64,000 nucleotides of DNA, taken from the NCBI RefSeq assembly GCF_013425525.1, contig NZ_JACCKA010000017.1, forward strand, positions 57,261 to 121,260, read 5' to 3'. Under the pieces are notes generated by a model. The model ran no database searches and had not been told where the DNA came from. It was given only the letters and a program-made list of their open reading frames with translations. Made by a program: the position numbers and the translations under genes. Positions 1 to 9,453 of the stretch are shown piece after piece (within the stretch, counting starts at the first letter, position 1; the number at the start of each line of letters is the position of its first letter). The DNA comes from Luteimonas salinisoli (GTDB lineage Bacteria; Pseudomonadota; Gammaproteobacteria; Xanthomonadales; Xanthomonadaceae).

Positions 1-2
1 TC

Positions 3-998
3 GGGCTGCCGTTCCATCTGATGATCGCCTACACCGGTGTGGCGATCTTCGCCGCCAGCTACATCTTCGGCGGCACCCAGGCGGCGTACGGCGGCGACGT
101 CGAGAAGTTCTACGAGGAGGCCGGCGGCTTCTACGAGCGCCCCGAGGTCGGCCGCCCGCTCGAATCGCTGCACTCGGTCGACGCGCTGGTCGCCGACGCG
201 CAGCGGCGCATGGGCGTGCGGGTGGAGTGGGCCTCGGTCCATCATCCGGCCGACGCCAGCGCGCTGATCTCGTTCGGCACCGACCACGCGCGCCGGGTCG
301 CCTGGGACATGCAGCAGGTGCACTATGACGCCGCCACCGGCGCGTTCGTGCACCAGTCCGCTCCGGCCACCGCCGGCTACGATACCTACGCCTTCCTCGG
401 CGGCCTGCACATGGCGCAGTTCGGCGGCGCGCCGCTGCGCTGGCTCTACTTCGTCCTCGGGCTGGCCGGCTGCGTGATGCTCGCGACCGGCATGCAGGTC
501 TGGGTGCGCAAGCGCGAACAGCGCGTGGCCGCGGCCCATGCGCTAAGCGGCTATGGCCTGGTGCGCGCGCTCAACGTCGGCGTGGTCGCCGGCATGCCCT
601 TCGCGTGCGCGGCGATGCTGGTCGCCAATCGGCTGCTGCCGGCCTCGCTGGACGACCGGGCCGGCGCCGAGGTCATGGCGTTCTGCCTTGCCTGGGCCGC
701 GGCCGCGGCCTGGGGCGCGGTGCGCGAGCGTTCGGGCCAAGGCTGGCGCGACCTGTTCGCGGCGACCGCACTGGCGATGGCGGCGATCCCGCTTGCCAAC
801 CTCGCCACCGCGCCGCACAGCCACCTGTTCGCCACCGCGGCGCGCGGCGAATGGGCGCTCGCCGCTGTCGACCTGACCGCGCTGGGGTTCGCGATCGCGT
901 TCGTGGCGATCGCGCACCGCGCGCATCGGCGGCTCGCGCCCGCGGCCGCAGCGCCGCGCGCCGCGGCGGCCCGGGCCGGGGAGGAGGGCCTGACATGA
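3..998 (+). CDS. PepSY-associated membrane protein, 5' end outside window
   Basis: The reading frame is open from base 3, and residues before the first Met (GLPFHL, then MIAYTG) match the conserved interior of PepSY-associated transmembrane proteins, so the true start lies upstream. About 330 residues are visible: one membrane segment at the beginning, a periplasmic stretch of about 110 residues, then four or more hydrophobic helices up to an Ala/Arg-rich tail. Family members are inner-membrane proteins often linked to iron or siderophore uptake. Its TGA overlaps the next ATG (ATGA), so the two genes are probably translationally coupled. The exact role is not visible here. Confidence 0.8.
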   Translation, partial: GLPFHLMIAYTGVAIFAASYIFGGTQAAYGGDVEKFYEEAGGFYERPEVGRPLESLHSVDALVADAQRRMGVRVEWASVHHPADASALISFGTDHARRVAWDMQQVHYDAATGAFVHQSAPATAGYDTYAFLGGLHMAQFGGAPLRWLYFVLGLAGCVMLATGMQVWVRKREQRVAAAHALSGYGLVRALNVGVVAGMPFACAAMLVANRLLPASLDDRAGAEVMAFCLAWAAAAAWGAVRERSGQGWRDLFAATALAMAAIPLANLATAPHSHLFATAARGEWALAAVDLTALGFAIAFVAIAHRAHRRLAPAAAAPRAAAARAGEEGLT

Positions 999-1261
999 TC
1001 GTCGCCGGGGTCCTTCTGCTGCTGGCGGCCTGGTGGCTGCTCGCGAGCGCGATGCCGCCGCGCGATCCGCCGCTGCCGCCGCGCCGCCGCCGGTTGCGCC
1101 TCGCCGGCGCGGTCGCCCTGGCCGCCAGCCTGCCGTGCTTCGTGGTCCCGATCGGCGTGGAGCAGGGCCCGGTGTTCTGGGGAGCCGCCATGATGCTCGC
1201 GGCGATGGCGATCGCCCTGGTGCGCGCGCTGCGCGACGGCGGCCGGGCGCGCCGCGGCTGA
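995..1261 (+). CDS. Small DUF3325-like inner-membrane protein
   Basis: 88 residues with a hydrophobic N-terminal helix (residues 2-17), a basic proline-rich loop (about 20-35) and two further hydrophobic helices (about 37-70). The size, topology and position directly after a PepSY protein resemble the DUF3325 proteins that accompany PepSY genes in iron-uptake loci. The ATG lies inside the ATGA overlap with the upstream stop, which fixes the start and implies co-translation. The function is unknown and the family assignment is by appearance and context. Confidence 0.7.
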   Translation: MIVAGVLLLLAAWWLLASAMPPRDPPLPPRRRRLRLAGAVALAASLPCFVVPIGVEQGPVFWGAAMMLAAMAIALVRALRDGGRARRG

Positions 1262-1303
1262 CGGCGCCGCTGCGGGTTCGGGCGCCGTTGCGCCTGCCCG
1301 CGG

Positions 1304-1309
1304 TAGAAT
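1304..1309 (+). promoter_or_regulatory. Putative -10 element (TAGAAT) of ispH
   Basis: TAGAAT lies 8 bases before the ispH ATG. No convincing -35 is seen. If functional, transcription would start at or within a base or two of the start codon, giving a leaderless mRNA. Confidence 0.4.
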
Positions 1310-1317
1310 CCCCGGCC

Positions 1318-2268
1318 ATGGACATCGTCCTCGCCAACCCCCGCGGCTTCTGCGCCGGCGTCGATCGCGCGATCGAGATCGTCAAGCGCGCCCTGGAAAC
1401 CCTTGGGGCGCCGATCTACGTCCGTCACGAGGTGGTGCACAACCGCTACGTGGTCGAGGACCTGCGCCGCCGCGGCGCGGTCTTCGTCGAGGAGCTGGAC
1501 GAGGTGCCGGACGGCGCCACGGTGATCTTCAGCGCCCACGGCGTCTCCCAGGCGGTGCGCGCCGAGGCGGAAACCCGCGGCCTGAAGGTGTTCGACGCCA
1601 CCTGCCCGCTGGTGACCAAGGTGCACCTGGAGGTCTCGCGGCATTGCCGCGCCGGCCGCGACGTGGTGCTGATCGGCCATGCCGGGCATCCCGAGGTCGA
1701 GGGCACCATGGGGCAGTGGCGCGCCGAGGCCGGGTCGGGCGCGATCCACCTGGTAGAGGACCTGGGCGACGTCGACACGCTCGTCCCGGGCCAGCCCGAC
1801 AATCTCGCCTACACCACCCAGACCACGCTGTCGGTGGACGACACCCGCGGCATCATCGCCGCGCTGCGGGCCAGGTTCCCCGCCATCCAGGGCCCGAAGA
1901 ACGACGACATCTGCTACGCCACCCAGAACCGCCAGGACGCGGTGCGCGAGCTGGCGCGGCAGTGCGACCTGGTGCTGGTGGTCGGCTCGCCCAACAGCTC
2001 CAACTCCAACCGCCTGCGCGAGCTGGCCGAGCGCGACGGCGTCGAGGCCCACCTGGTGGACGGCGCCGGCGAGATCGACCCGGCCTGGGTGGCCGGGCGC
2101 CGCCACATCGGCGTCACCGCCGGAGCCTCGGCCCCCGACGTGCTGGTCCAGGGGGTGCTGCAGCGGCTCCACGAGCTGGGCGCCGGGGGCGTGCGGGAGC
2201 TGAACGGCGAGCCGGAGAACATGGTCTTCGCCCTGCCCAGGGCGCTGCGGGTGCAACTGGTCGACTGA
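1318..2268 (+). CDS. ispH: 4-hydroxy-3-methylbut-2-enyl diphosphate reductase
   Basis: 316 residues. IspH (LytB) is the last enzyme of the MEP isoprenoid pathway, reducing HMBPP to IPP and DMAPP with a [4Fe-4S] cluster. The start [14 protein letters not shown] carries the first cluster cysteine (C12); further cysteines occur in FDATCPLV (about residue 96) and in GSPNSSNS context downstream of [11 protein letters not shown] (about residue 197). The conserved HGVS and TTQTTLS motifs are present. The frame stays open upstream, but the ATG at 1318 matches the family N-terminus. tRNA-Thr follows 75 bp downstream. Confidence 0.97.
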   Translation: MDIVLANPRGFCAGVDRAIEIVKRALETLGAPIYVRHEVVHNRYVVEDLRRRGAVFVEELDEVPDGATVIFSAHGVSQAVRAEAETRGLKVFDATCPLVTKVHLEVSRHCRAGRDVVLIGHAGHPEVEGTMGQWRAEAGSGAIHLVEDLGDVDTLVPGQPDNLAYTTQTTLSVDDTRGIIAALRARFPAIQGPKNDDICYATQNRQDAVRELARQCDLVLVVGSPNSSNSNRLRELAERDGVEAHLVDGAGEIDPAWVAGRRHIGVTAGASAPDVLVQGVLQRLHELGAGGVRELNGEPENMVFALPRALRVQLVD

Positions 2269-2280
2269 TCGCCGACCCGC

Positions 2281-2286
2281 TAGAAT
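2281..2286 (+). promoter_or_regulatory. Putative -10 element (TAGAAT) for tRNA-Thr
   Basis: TAGAAT occurs 57 bases before the mature tRNA-Thr 5' end in the short gap after ispH. The -35 region is weak, so this is a plausible but unproven promoter for the tRNA. Confidence 0.35.
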
Positions 2287-2343
2287 GCGCCTCCCCGGGA
2301 CTCTGCCGCAGCGCCGCTGCGACGGGCTCTCCGGGGCCCACAT

Positions 2344-2419
2344 GCCGGAATAGCTCAGTTGGTAGAGCGGCGCATTCGTAATGCGTAGGTCGTAGGTTCG
2401 AATCCTATTTCCGGCACCA
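2344..2419 (+). tRNA. tRNA-Thr (anticodon CGU)
   Basis: A 76-nt cloverleaf with CCA encoded. The acceptor GCCGGAA pairs with TTCCGGC; the D-stem is GCTC/GAGC; the anticodon stem GCGCA/TGCGT encloses TTCGTAA, giving anticodon CGT (reads ACG, Thr); the T-arm has TTCGAAT. The discriminator base is A. It stands alone between ispH and a small unknown gene. Confidence 0.97.
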
Positions 2420-2465
2420 GATCCTGACCGACGGCCGCCGCCGGTGGCCCGAGGCGTGCGAGGTG

Positions 2466-2732
2466 ATGCAGTTGGAACCGATTGCGCTCGAAGACCTCGC
2501 CCTGCTCGAAGTGCTGGTCCGCATCGACCAGCGCGCCGACCTGGTCGAAGGCGACACCGAAATCGTCAAGCGCCTGGTCGAAAGCGGCCTGGCGGAGAAC
2601 GGCGACGGCGAACTCACCCTGACCGTGGCCGGCGTGGAGATGTGCAAGTCGCTGCAGCATCGCGCCGCCGCCGACTCCCAGGCCGAGCGCATCCGCAGGG
2701 AGCGCAGCGGCGCCAGCGACGCCGCGGCCTGA
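2466..2732 (+). CDS. Small acidic protein of unknown function
   Basis: 88 residues from ATG 2466; a GTG at 2463 is directly adjacent, so the start is uncertain by one codon. The sequence begins MQLEPIALEDLALLEVLVRID and is predicted to be mostly helical, with short L/V-rich segments resembling a compact winged-helix-like or helical fold (about residues 8-65), then a charged Ala/Arg/Ser tail. No signal peptide or membrane segment is seen. The strong codon bias supports a real gene. It lies 46 bases after tRNA-Thr. I do not recognise a function. Confidence 0.65.
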   Translation: MQLEPIALEDLALLEVLVRIDQRADLVEGDTEIVKRLVESGLAENGDGELTLTVAGVEMCKSLQHRAAADSQAERIRRERSGASDAAA

Positions 2733-2929
2733 GCGACGCGCCCGCGCTGCATCCCGCCGCCGGTTCGCGCGCGGAACGGTCGCCGCACCGGCTCCCTTGC
2801 CGGTGTTCCCGCGCCCTGCCGATCCGGCGGCTCGCCGTTTCGCGGGTTCATCGATCGGACATCCCCGTTTCATCGGATGTACGCGCGAGCGCGGGCATGC
2901 TGCAGTTCCCCTCGGCGCTTCCCGACGGC

Positions 2930-3226
2930 ATGAACCGCTATCGCATCGACATCTTCCTGGCCGCCGACGGCCACGGCTACGTGATCGCACCGGCCGGCGC
3001 CGCCCTGGCGCCGGAACTGGTGCGTGCGCTGGGCGGCCTGCACCATGGATGGACCCAGGACGTCGGCGCCGCCGCAACCCTGCCGGGATGGCGCGCGGTG
3101 CGCGACGACATCGACGCCTGCGGCTACAGCATCCTTGCCGAGACGGATTTCGCCAGGCTGCTGCTGGCGCCGCGCCTGCAGACGCCGAAGGTGGTGCCTG
3201 CCGCGCGGCGGACCGAAGCGGCCTGA
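2930..3226 (+). CDS. Small protein of unknown function
   Basis: 98 residues starting MNRYRIDIFLAADGHGYVIA; an in-frame ATG at 2897 would add 11 residues and cannot be excluded. The pattern looks like alternating strand and helix of a small soluble alpha/beta protein. There is no signal peptide, and the basic Ala-rich C-terminus is probably disordered. It is convergent with the VOC gene, 11 bases away. No function can be assigned. Codon use is like its neighbours, which is the main support. Confidence 0.55.
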   Translation: MNRYRIDIFLAADGHGYVIAPAGAALAPELVRALGGLHHGWTQDVGAAATLPGWRAVRDDIDACGYSILAETDFARLLLAPRLQTPKVVPAARRTEAA

Positions 3227-3237
3227 GCCGTCGCCGG

Positions 3238-3765
3238 CTATCGCGCCGGCATGTACGGATCCCAGAACCCCGCCGCAGGTTCGGTCTGTTCGACCACGTC
3301 GACCCACATGCCCGAGGGGTCGCGCACGCCGAAGCGTCGCTGGCCCCAGGGCTCGTCGGCCAGCGCGTAGGCGATCGAAGCGCCGGAGCGCTGCAGCCGC
3401 TCGAACTCGGCCGCGGCGTCGGCGACCTGCAGGGTCAGGAACATGCCTTCGCCGTTGAAGCGTTCCGGCCCGGGCGGAGTGGAAGGATGGTCGGGCGTCA
3501 TGAAAGCGATGGCGGCCGGATGCTCGCTGGTGGATTGCAGGTAGGTGAACCAGGTCGATTCGAACGCCACGGCGAAGCCGAAGTGCCGGACGTAGAAGTC
3601 GCGGCACTCGGCCATGCGCTCGGTGACGATGACGGGATAAGCCGATTGCAGGAGCATGGCGGGGGTTTCCTGTGCAAGGACGGGCGAAGGGCCGGATTCG
3701 GCGAAGGCGTGCGGCGCCGGCGAACCGGCGATCGGGAGCAGCAGGGCGAACACGATCGCCCTCAC
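3238..3765 (-). CDS. VOC (glyoxalase/bleomycin-resistance-like) family protein, possibly exported
   Basis: The C-terminal 139 residues form a VOC fold: paired beta-alpha-beta modules, with YPVIVTERMAECRDFYVRHFGF at the start and WGQRRFGVRDPSGMWVDVVE at the end, as in glyoxalase-superfamily proteins. Two starts compete. GTG at 3765 overlaps the upstream TGA (GTGA) and adds 36 residues resembling a signal peptide (RAIVFALLLPIAGSPAPHAFA, cleavage near residue 22); third codon positions stay GC-rich through this part. ATG at 3657 has an AGGA about 10 bases upstream and gives the usual domain-only length. I favour the GTG for its coupling. The substrate is unknown. Confidence 0.75.
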   Translation of the reverse strand: MRAIVFALLLPIAGSPAPHAFAESGPSPVLAQETPAMLLQSAYPVIVTERMAECRDFYVRHFGFAVAFESTWFTYLQSTSEHPAAIAFMTPDHPSTPPGPERFNGEGMFLTLQVADAAAEFERLQRSGASIAYALADEPWGQRRFGVRDPSGMWVDVVEQTEPAAGFWDPYMPAR

Positions 3766-4697
3766 GGCGCGGCGTCCCCGCGCAGCGGCAGGCGGATCGC
3801 CGTCCGCCATTCGGCCGGCGGCAGCGACTGCGGATCGTTCAGGTATTCCTCGACCACGGGCGCGTCGGCGGCCTCCTCGCCGCTGGCCGGGAGCCATTCG
3901 CCGAACAGCCAGCGGTACGGCCGTTCCAGTTCGGCGTAGGGACCGACGAACTCGACCGCGGCGTAGCGGCCGCCGGCGATGGTGCGGCGTTCGAACTCGC
4001 CGTCGCCGGCGAAGGTCTCCTCGACCTGGATGCAGGCGTCTGCGACCAGTTCGCTGGCCGGCTTGCTTTCGGGGTCGTCGTAATAGAGTCCGAATGAGCG
4101 CGCCTGCACCGGATCCAGGCCGCGGCCTGCGGCCCAGGCGCCCAGGCGGCCGAAGGCCTGCCCGATGTCGTGGTAGGGGCCGTGGTGGCGCAGCGCCGCG
4201 ACGGCGATGGCCGGCTGCCGTTCGATCTTCGCCTCGTACATGGGCGTGTCCTCCTGATTTGCGAAGGGGCAGGGCGGCGGCTGTGCGCTGCCCTGGCGCC
4301 GGCGGAACTCCCCGGGCGGCAGGCCGTAGGCCAGGGCGAAGGCCCGCCCGAACGCGGCGCTGCTGCCGTAGCCGCAGCGACGGGCGACCGCATCCAGCGT
4401 GAGCGAGCCGTGCAGCAGTTCGACCGCGGCGCGGTGCAGGCGCAGGCGCCGCAGCGTCTCGGCCACGGTCTCGCCCATCATTCCGCGGTAGATGCGGTGG
4501 AAGTGGTGCGGTGAGAAGTGGCCGACCGCCGCCAGCCGATCCAGCGTCAACGGCTGGTCCAGCCGGTCGGACAGGTACGCGACCACCTTGTCGATGCGGG
4601 CGGCGTACTGGCTGCGGGTGGCGGGGCGTTGCATCGGGGCGATTCCGTCGTGGCGCAGGTGCAGGGTGCCGGGACGCGATTGATCCAGGTTGCGCAT
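3762..4697 (-). CDS. AraC-family regulator with GyrI-like effector domain
   Basis: 311 residues. The N-terminal half (about 30-135) carries two helix-turn-helix motifs of the AraC type (LDRLAAVGHFSPHHFHRIYR and LDAVARRCGYGSSAAFGRAF). After a linker, the C-terminal half (about 153-305) is a GyrI-like/SOUL-type small-molecule binding domain starting MYEAKIERQPAIAVAALRHHGPY. This arrangement is that of Rob/SbmC-like regulators sensing amphipathic or drug-like ligands. It overlaps the downstream VOC gene by 4 bp, so the pair is probably an operon for a small-molecule response. It diverges from radA. Confidence 0.88.
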   Translation of the reverse strand: MRNLDQSRPGTLHLRHDGIAPMQRPATRSQYAARIDKVVAYLSDRLDQPLTLDRLAAVGHFSPHHFHRIYRGMMGETVAETLRRLRLHRAAVELLHGSLTLDAVARRCGYGSSAAFGRAFALAYGLPPGEFRRRQGSAQPPPCPFANQEDTPMYEAKIERQPAIAVAALRHHGPYHDIGQAFGRLGAWAAGRGLDPVQARSFGLYYDDPESKPASELVADACIQVEETFAGDGEFERRTIAGGRYAAVEFVGPYAELERPYRWLFGEWLPASGEEAADAPVVEEYLNDPQSLPPAEWRTAIRLPLRGDAAP

Positions 4698-4783
4698 TGT
4701 TTCGCGGGGAGGGCGCGTCTCCGTCGCTGAGACGCGCTCGGGTATCCTGCAGGTCCGGAAGCGAATGCGAAAGCGGCGGGAAA

Positions 4784-6160
<1,377 letters not shown>

Positions 6161-6163
<3 letters not shown>

Positions 6164-6266
6164 GAGCGGTCCCTGGCCGCGAAAGCCGCGGGCGGCTCCG
6201 GTCCGTCCGGCGGTGACCCAGGCACAGCCGCCCGCGTCGGCCATCGCGTGCATGGCACGCTCCCAC
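6161..6266 (+). repeat. 108-bp palindromic element, copy 1 (radA 3' end)
   Basis: A slightly diverged copy (about 106 bp) of the family also seen at 17567, 33253, 33384, 57730 and 62742. The left arm TAGGAGCGGTCCCTGGCCGC and right arm GCGTGCATGGCACGCTCCCAC are the imperfect inverted ends. It begins on the stop codon of radA. Confidence 0.8.
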
Positions 6267-6302
6267 GAGCCGCGCCGCCAACCGCGCGAGCATCGGTGTC
6301 CC

Positions 6303-6331
6303 GTAGGAGCGGCCCATGGCCGCGAAAGCCC
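6303..6331 (+). repeat. Half copy of the 108-bp element
   Basis: Only the left arm is present (GTAGGAGCGGCCCATGGCCG followed by CGAAAGCC); no matching right arm follows. The rest of the 321-bp gap between radA and the lactonase gene (6332-6484) shows no gene or recognisable motif. Confidence 0.75.
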
Positions 6332-6484
6332 GCGACGTCGGCCGTCTTGCGAAGCCACGAAACCGGCGATTTACGTGTACTGGCGTACGCGAGCATGGCG
6401 CGCCCCCGCGGGTAGGCAGCGCCCCTCCCATGCCGGCGATGACGCAATCGCCGCCGACATCGCGGAAGCGCCAAGCGCCGCCGG

Positions 6485-7378
6485 TCAGCCGCCGAAGCGC
6501 GCGGCGGCCAGGCCCGTCGCGTCGGTCTCCACCGCGAACAGCGCGCCCGCCAGCGGCTCGCGCGCGAGCCGCCCGGCATCCAGCCCGGTACGCGCGCTGG
6601 TGACGTAGAGCGTGCGCAGCTCGGGGCCGCCGAAAGCGCAGCTGGTGACGTGGCTGGCCGGCACCCGGATCCGCGCGAGTTCGCGGCCGTCCGGCGCATG
6701 GCAGCTGACGCAGGCGCCGCCCCAGCGCGCGATCCAGACGCGACCCTCGCGGTCGGTGGTCATGCCGTCCGGTGCGCCGTCGTCCGCGCCCTGCTGCAGC
6801 CACGGGCGGCGCTCGCCGAGCGTGCCGCGCTCGGGATCGAAGTCGAACGCCCAGGTGCGGCCGAGACCGGTCTCGTTGAAGTACATGGTGCGCTGGTCGG
6901 GCGACCAGGCAGGGCCGTTGGCGATCAGCACGCCGTCGAGCTGGCGGCTGCAGCCCCCGCCGGGATCGAACCGGTACAGCCCCCCGGTGGGCTCGGTGCA
7001 GGCGAAATCGGTGGTCCCGGCCCAGAAGCGGCCGCGCGCGTCGCACTTGCCGTCGTTGAAGCGATTGCCGTCGCGGTCCGGTTCGGGCCGGTGCAGGCGC
7101 TGCAGGCGGCCGTCGGCGGGATCGAAGAACGCGAAGTCGCGGCGCAGCGTCACCAGCAGTCCCGGCGCGTGCTCGCGCTCGGCGATCGCCGAGATCTCCT
7201 CGCCGAAGCGCCAGCTGTCGCGGCGCTCCCCGGCAGGCGCATAGCGGTGCAGGGCGCGGCCGAGGATGTCGACGAAGTACAGCGCCTGTTCGCGCACCGA
7301 CCACAGCGCACCCTCGCCGAGTTCGGCCCCGGCCGGCCAGACGCAGCGGGCTTCGCCCGTGGGGCTGGGTGTCTGCAT
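6485..7378 (-). CDS. SMP-30/gluconolactonase/LRE-family lactonase
   Basis: 297 residues with the six-bladed propeller pattern of the SMP-30 (regucalcin) family: GEGALWS near residue 22 (metal ligand E), RFNDGKCDARGRFWAGT around residue 105 (N and D ligands), NGPAWSPD and the PDGMTTDREGRVWIARWGG block with a further Asp ligand. Members hydrolyse sugar lactones. AGGGAG lies about 9 bases upstream of ATG 7378. It is divergent from a short-chain dehydrogenase with 176 bp between, and the two could act in sequence: sugar to lactone, then lactone to sugar acid. The substrate is not determinable from sequence. Confidence 0.88.
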   Translation of the reverse strand: MQTPSPTGEARCVWPAGAELGEGALWSVREQALYFVDILGRALHRYAPAGERRDSWRFGEEISAIAEREHAPGLLVTLRRDFAFFDPADGRLQRLHRPEPDRDGNRFNDGKCDARGRFWAGTTDFACTEPTGGLYRFDPGGGCSRQLDGVLIANGPAWSPDQRTMYFNETGLGRTWAFDFDPERGTLGERRPWLQQGADDGAPDGMTTDREGRVWIARWGGACVSCHAPDGRELARIRVPASHVTSCAFGGPELRTLYVTSARTGLDAGRLAREPLAGALFAVETDATGLAAARFGG

Positions 7379-7554
7379 GGGTGAATGCTCCCTTTCGTCA
7401 TATGGTCGGGTCCGCGCGCGGTGCGGCGGGGCCCGATTGTGGACCAGCCGGTCGCCGCCGGCGACCGCGATGCCGCCGCCGTGGCGGCGGTGCGCTTTCA
7501 ACTTCGCCGTCGATGCTCCACCATCCCCGGGGCCCCGCACCAGGACGATCCCGC

Positions 7555-8364
7555 ATGAGCGATGCCGCAGCCAGGCCGAAGGCATCCGCGACCGACGCGC
7601 CTGCCGAATCGACGTATCCCAGCCTGCACGGCCGCCGCGTGTTCGTGACCGGTGGGGGGAGCGGCATCGGCGCGGCGCTGGTCGAGGCCTTCGCGCGACA
7701 GGGCGCGCGGGTGGCCTTCGTCGACATCGAGGCCGGGCACAGCGATGCCCTCTGCGAGCGCATCGCGCAGACCGGACTGCCGCGGCCGTGGTGGCGCCGG
7801 TGCGACGTGATCGACGTGCCCGCGCTGCAGGCGGCGGTGCGGGACGCCGCGGCCGAACTCGGCGACTTCCACGTGCTGGTCAACAACGTCGGCAGCGACG
7901 ATCGCCATGCCCTCGACGAGGTCACCCCCGAGTACTGGGACCGGCGCGTGGCGATCAACCAGCGTGCCGCCTTCTTCGCCGTGCAGGCCGTGGTGCCCGG
8001 CATGAGACGCCTGGGCGCCGGCTCGATCGTCAACATCGGGTCGACCGGGTGGCACAACAAGACCCCAGGCTATCCGGTGTACTCGGCGGCCAAGGCGTCG
8101 GTGAACGGCATGACCCGCGGCCTGGCCCGCGAACTCGGCGCCGACCGCATCCGCATCAACACCGTCGCCCCCGGCTGGGTCATGACGCAGCGCCAGATCG
8201 AACTCTGGCTGGACGAGGCGGGCGAACGCGAACTGCAGCGGAACCAGTGCCTGCCCGACCGGCTGGCGCCGGCGGACGTCGCGCGGATGGTGCTGTTCCT
8301 CGCGTCCGACGACGCCCGCGCCTGCACGGCACAGGAGTTCGTGGTCGACGCAGGCTGGAGCTGA
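7555..8364 (+). CDS. SDR-family oxidoreductase, probable sugar dehydrogenase
   Basis: 269 residues. A classical short-chain dehydrogenase: the TGGGSGIG nucleotide-binding motif (residues 32-39), an acidic residue after the second strand (FVDIEAG) favouring NAD, NNVG, a catalytic Ser in NIGSTGWHN, the YSAAK motif, and the C-terminal QEFVVDAGWS. The overall pattern resembles galactose/xylose/fucose-type sugar dehydrogenases. The start is placed at ATG 7555 with AGGA upstream; the longer open frame is low-complexity and starts inside the divergent gene. Context with the lactonase suggests oxidative sugar catabolism. Confidence 0.85.
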   Translation: MSDAAARPKASATDAPAESTYPSLHGRRVFVTGGGSGIGAALVEAFARQGARVAFVDIEAGHSDALCERIAQTGLPRPWWRRCDVIDVPALQAAVRDAAAELGDFHVLVNNVGSDDRHALDEVTPEYWDRRVAINQRAAFFAVQAVVPGMRRLGAGSIVNIGSTGWHNKTPGYPVYSAAKASVNGMTRGLARELGADRIRINTVAPGWVMTQRQIELWLDEAGERELQRNQCLPDRLAPADVARMVLFLASDDARACTAQEFVVDAGWS

Positions 8365-8445
8365 ACGGGCCCGGTCCCCACAGGCGGCCGGATGGCTCGG
8401 GCAGGCGGCCGCCGGGCCGGCGAGCCCCGGCGGACCACGCTCGGA

Positions 8446-9234
8446 TCACGCCCGCTGGAGCACCAGCTCGAGCACGAACTTACTGCCGAAGAAGGCCAGC
8501 ACCAGCAGCGCCATCGCCGTCAGGGTCCAGGCGATCGCGCGGTTGCCGCGCCAGCCGTAGCGCCAGCGCCCCACCAGCAGCGCGCCGAACACCAGCCAGG
8601 ACAGCACGCTGAGCAGGGTCTTGTGGATCAGGTGCTGGGCGAACAGGTCGTGCACGAACAGCGTGCCGGTCAGCAGCGTGGCGCTGAGCAGCACGAAGCC
8701 CACCGCGATGGTGCGGAACAGCAGCGACTCGAGTTCGGTCAGCGGCGGCAGCGCATGCAGCCAGCGGTGGAACTCGCGCCGGCGCAGCGCGCGCTCCTGC
8801 GCCCACAGCAGCAGCGCCAGCAGGGCCGCCACCGCGAGAGTGGCGTAGGCGAGCAGCGCGAACCAGGCATGCAGTTGCAGGCGCCAGTCGAGCCCTTCGG
8901 CGCCGGCGGTGCCGGTGCCGGCATGGATGGCGAGGGTGGCCGCGGCGATCGGGAACACCAGCACCCCCAACGCCGCGGTATGGCCGCGGCTGGCGTAGAG
9001 CAGGGTCAGCGCCGCCATGCCCAGGCCCACCAGCGACAGCGCCGCGAAGAAATGCAGGTCGGCCCCGCCGATGGCATGCCAGCCTTGCAGGTGCGCGAAC
9101 GCGTGCGCCAGCATCGCCGCGATCGCGGGAACCGCCCAGGTCGCAATGCCGGTGCGGGTGCGTCGCGCGACGCCGCGCACCAGCAGCGCCGTGGCGAGCA
9201 GATAGAGCAGGACGGCGATGAGAACGATTGTCAT
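8446..9234 (-). CDS. ypjD: YpjD/CcsA-like cytochrome c assembly membrane protein
   Basis: 262 residues with about eight hydrophobic helices and the features of the CcsA/CcmC-like family: HAFAHLQGWHA, HAWFALLAYATLAVAALLALLL, a conserved His in HLIHKTLLSVLSWLVFGALL and a terminal FFGSKF. The family handles haem or acts in cytochrome c assembly, though the precise role of YpjD is not settled. Divergence from ffh is the usual gammaproteobacterial context and supports the call. ATG 9234 is chosen over upstream in-frame codons because it begins the first membrane helix. Confidence 0.88.
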   Translation of the reverse strand: MTIVLIAVLLYLLATALLVRGVARRTRTGIATWAVPAIAAMLAHAFAHLQGWHAIGGADLHFFAALSLVGLGMAALTLLYASRGHTAALGVLVFPIAAATLAIHAGTGTAGAEGLDWRLQLHAWFALLAYATLAVAALLALLLWAQERALRRREFHRWLHALPPLTELESLLFRTIAVGFVLLSATLLTGTLFVHDLFAQHLIHKTLLSVLSWLVFGALLVGRWRYGWRGNRAIAWTLTAMALLVLAFFGSKFVLELVLQRA

Positions 9235-9418
9235 CGCGGCAGTGTCGCACATGCCAGGGCCGCCGACACGGGCCGAAACGCACCGGGGGACGGTGGCGCG
9301 CGAGGACTTCGGCGGGCGCCGTGGAGCGCGTCGACGTGCCGGCACGCAGGTGCGGCCGCGCCTCGTCGGCCGCCTGCTCGGTCCCGCCGATCCCCACGGG
9401 GCGCCGGGGGCCGCGCGC

Positions 9419-9424
9419 TATAAT
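9419..9424 (+). promoter_or_regulatory. -10 element (TATAAT) of ffh
   Basis: A perfect TATAAT 29 bases before the ffh ATG, in the 219-bp divergent gap with ypjD. The -35 region is GC-rich and not obvious. Confidence 0.6.
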
Positions 9425-9453
9425 CCACGCCCGCCCTTCCGTTGCGACCCCGC

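Noticed and set aside
673..2343. Long minus-strand open frame over ispH
   Set aside because: A shadow frame typical of very high GC DNA; the plus-strand ispH is unmistakable.
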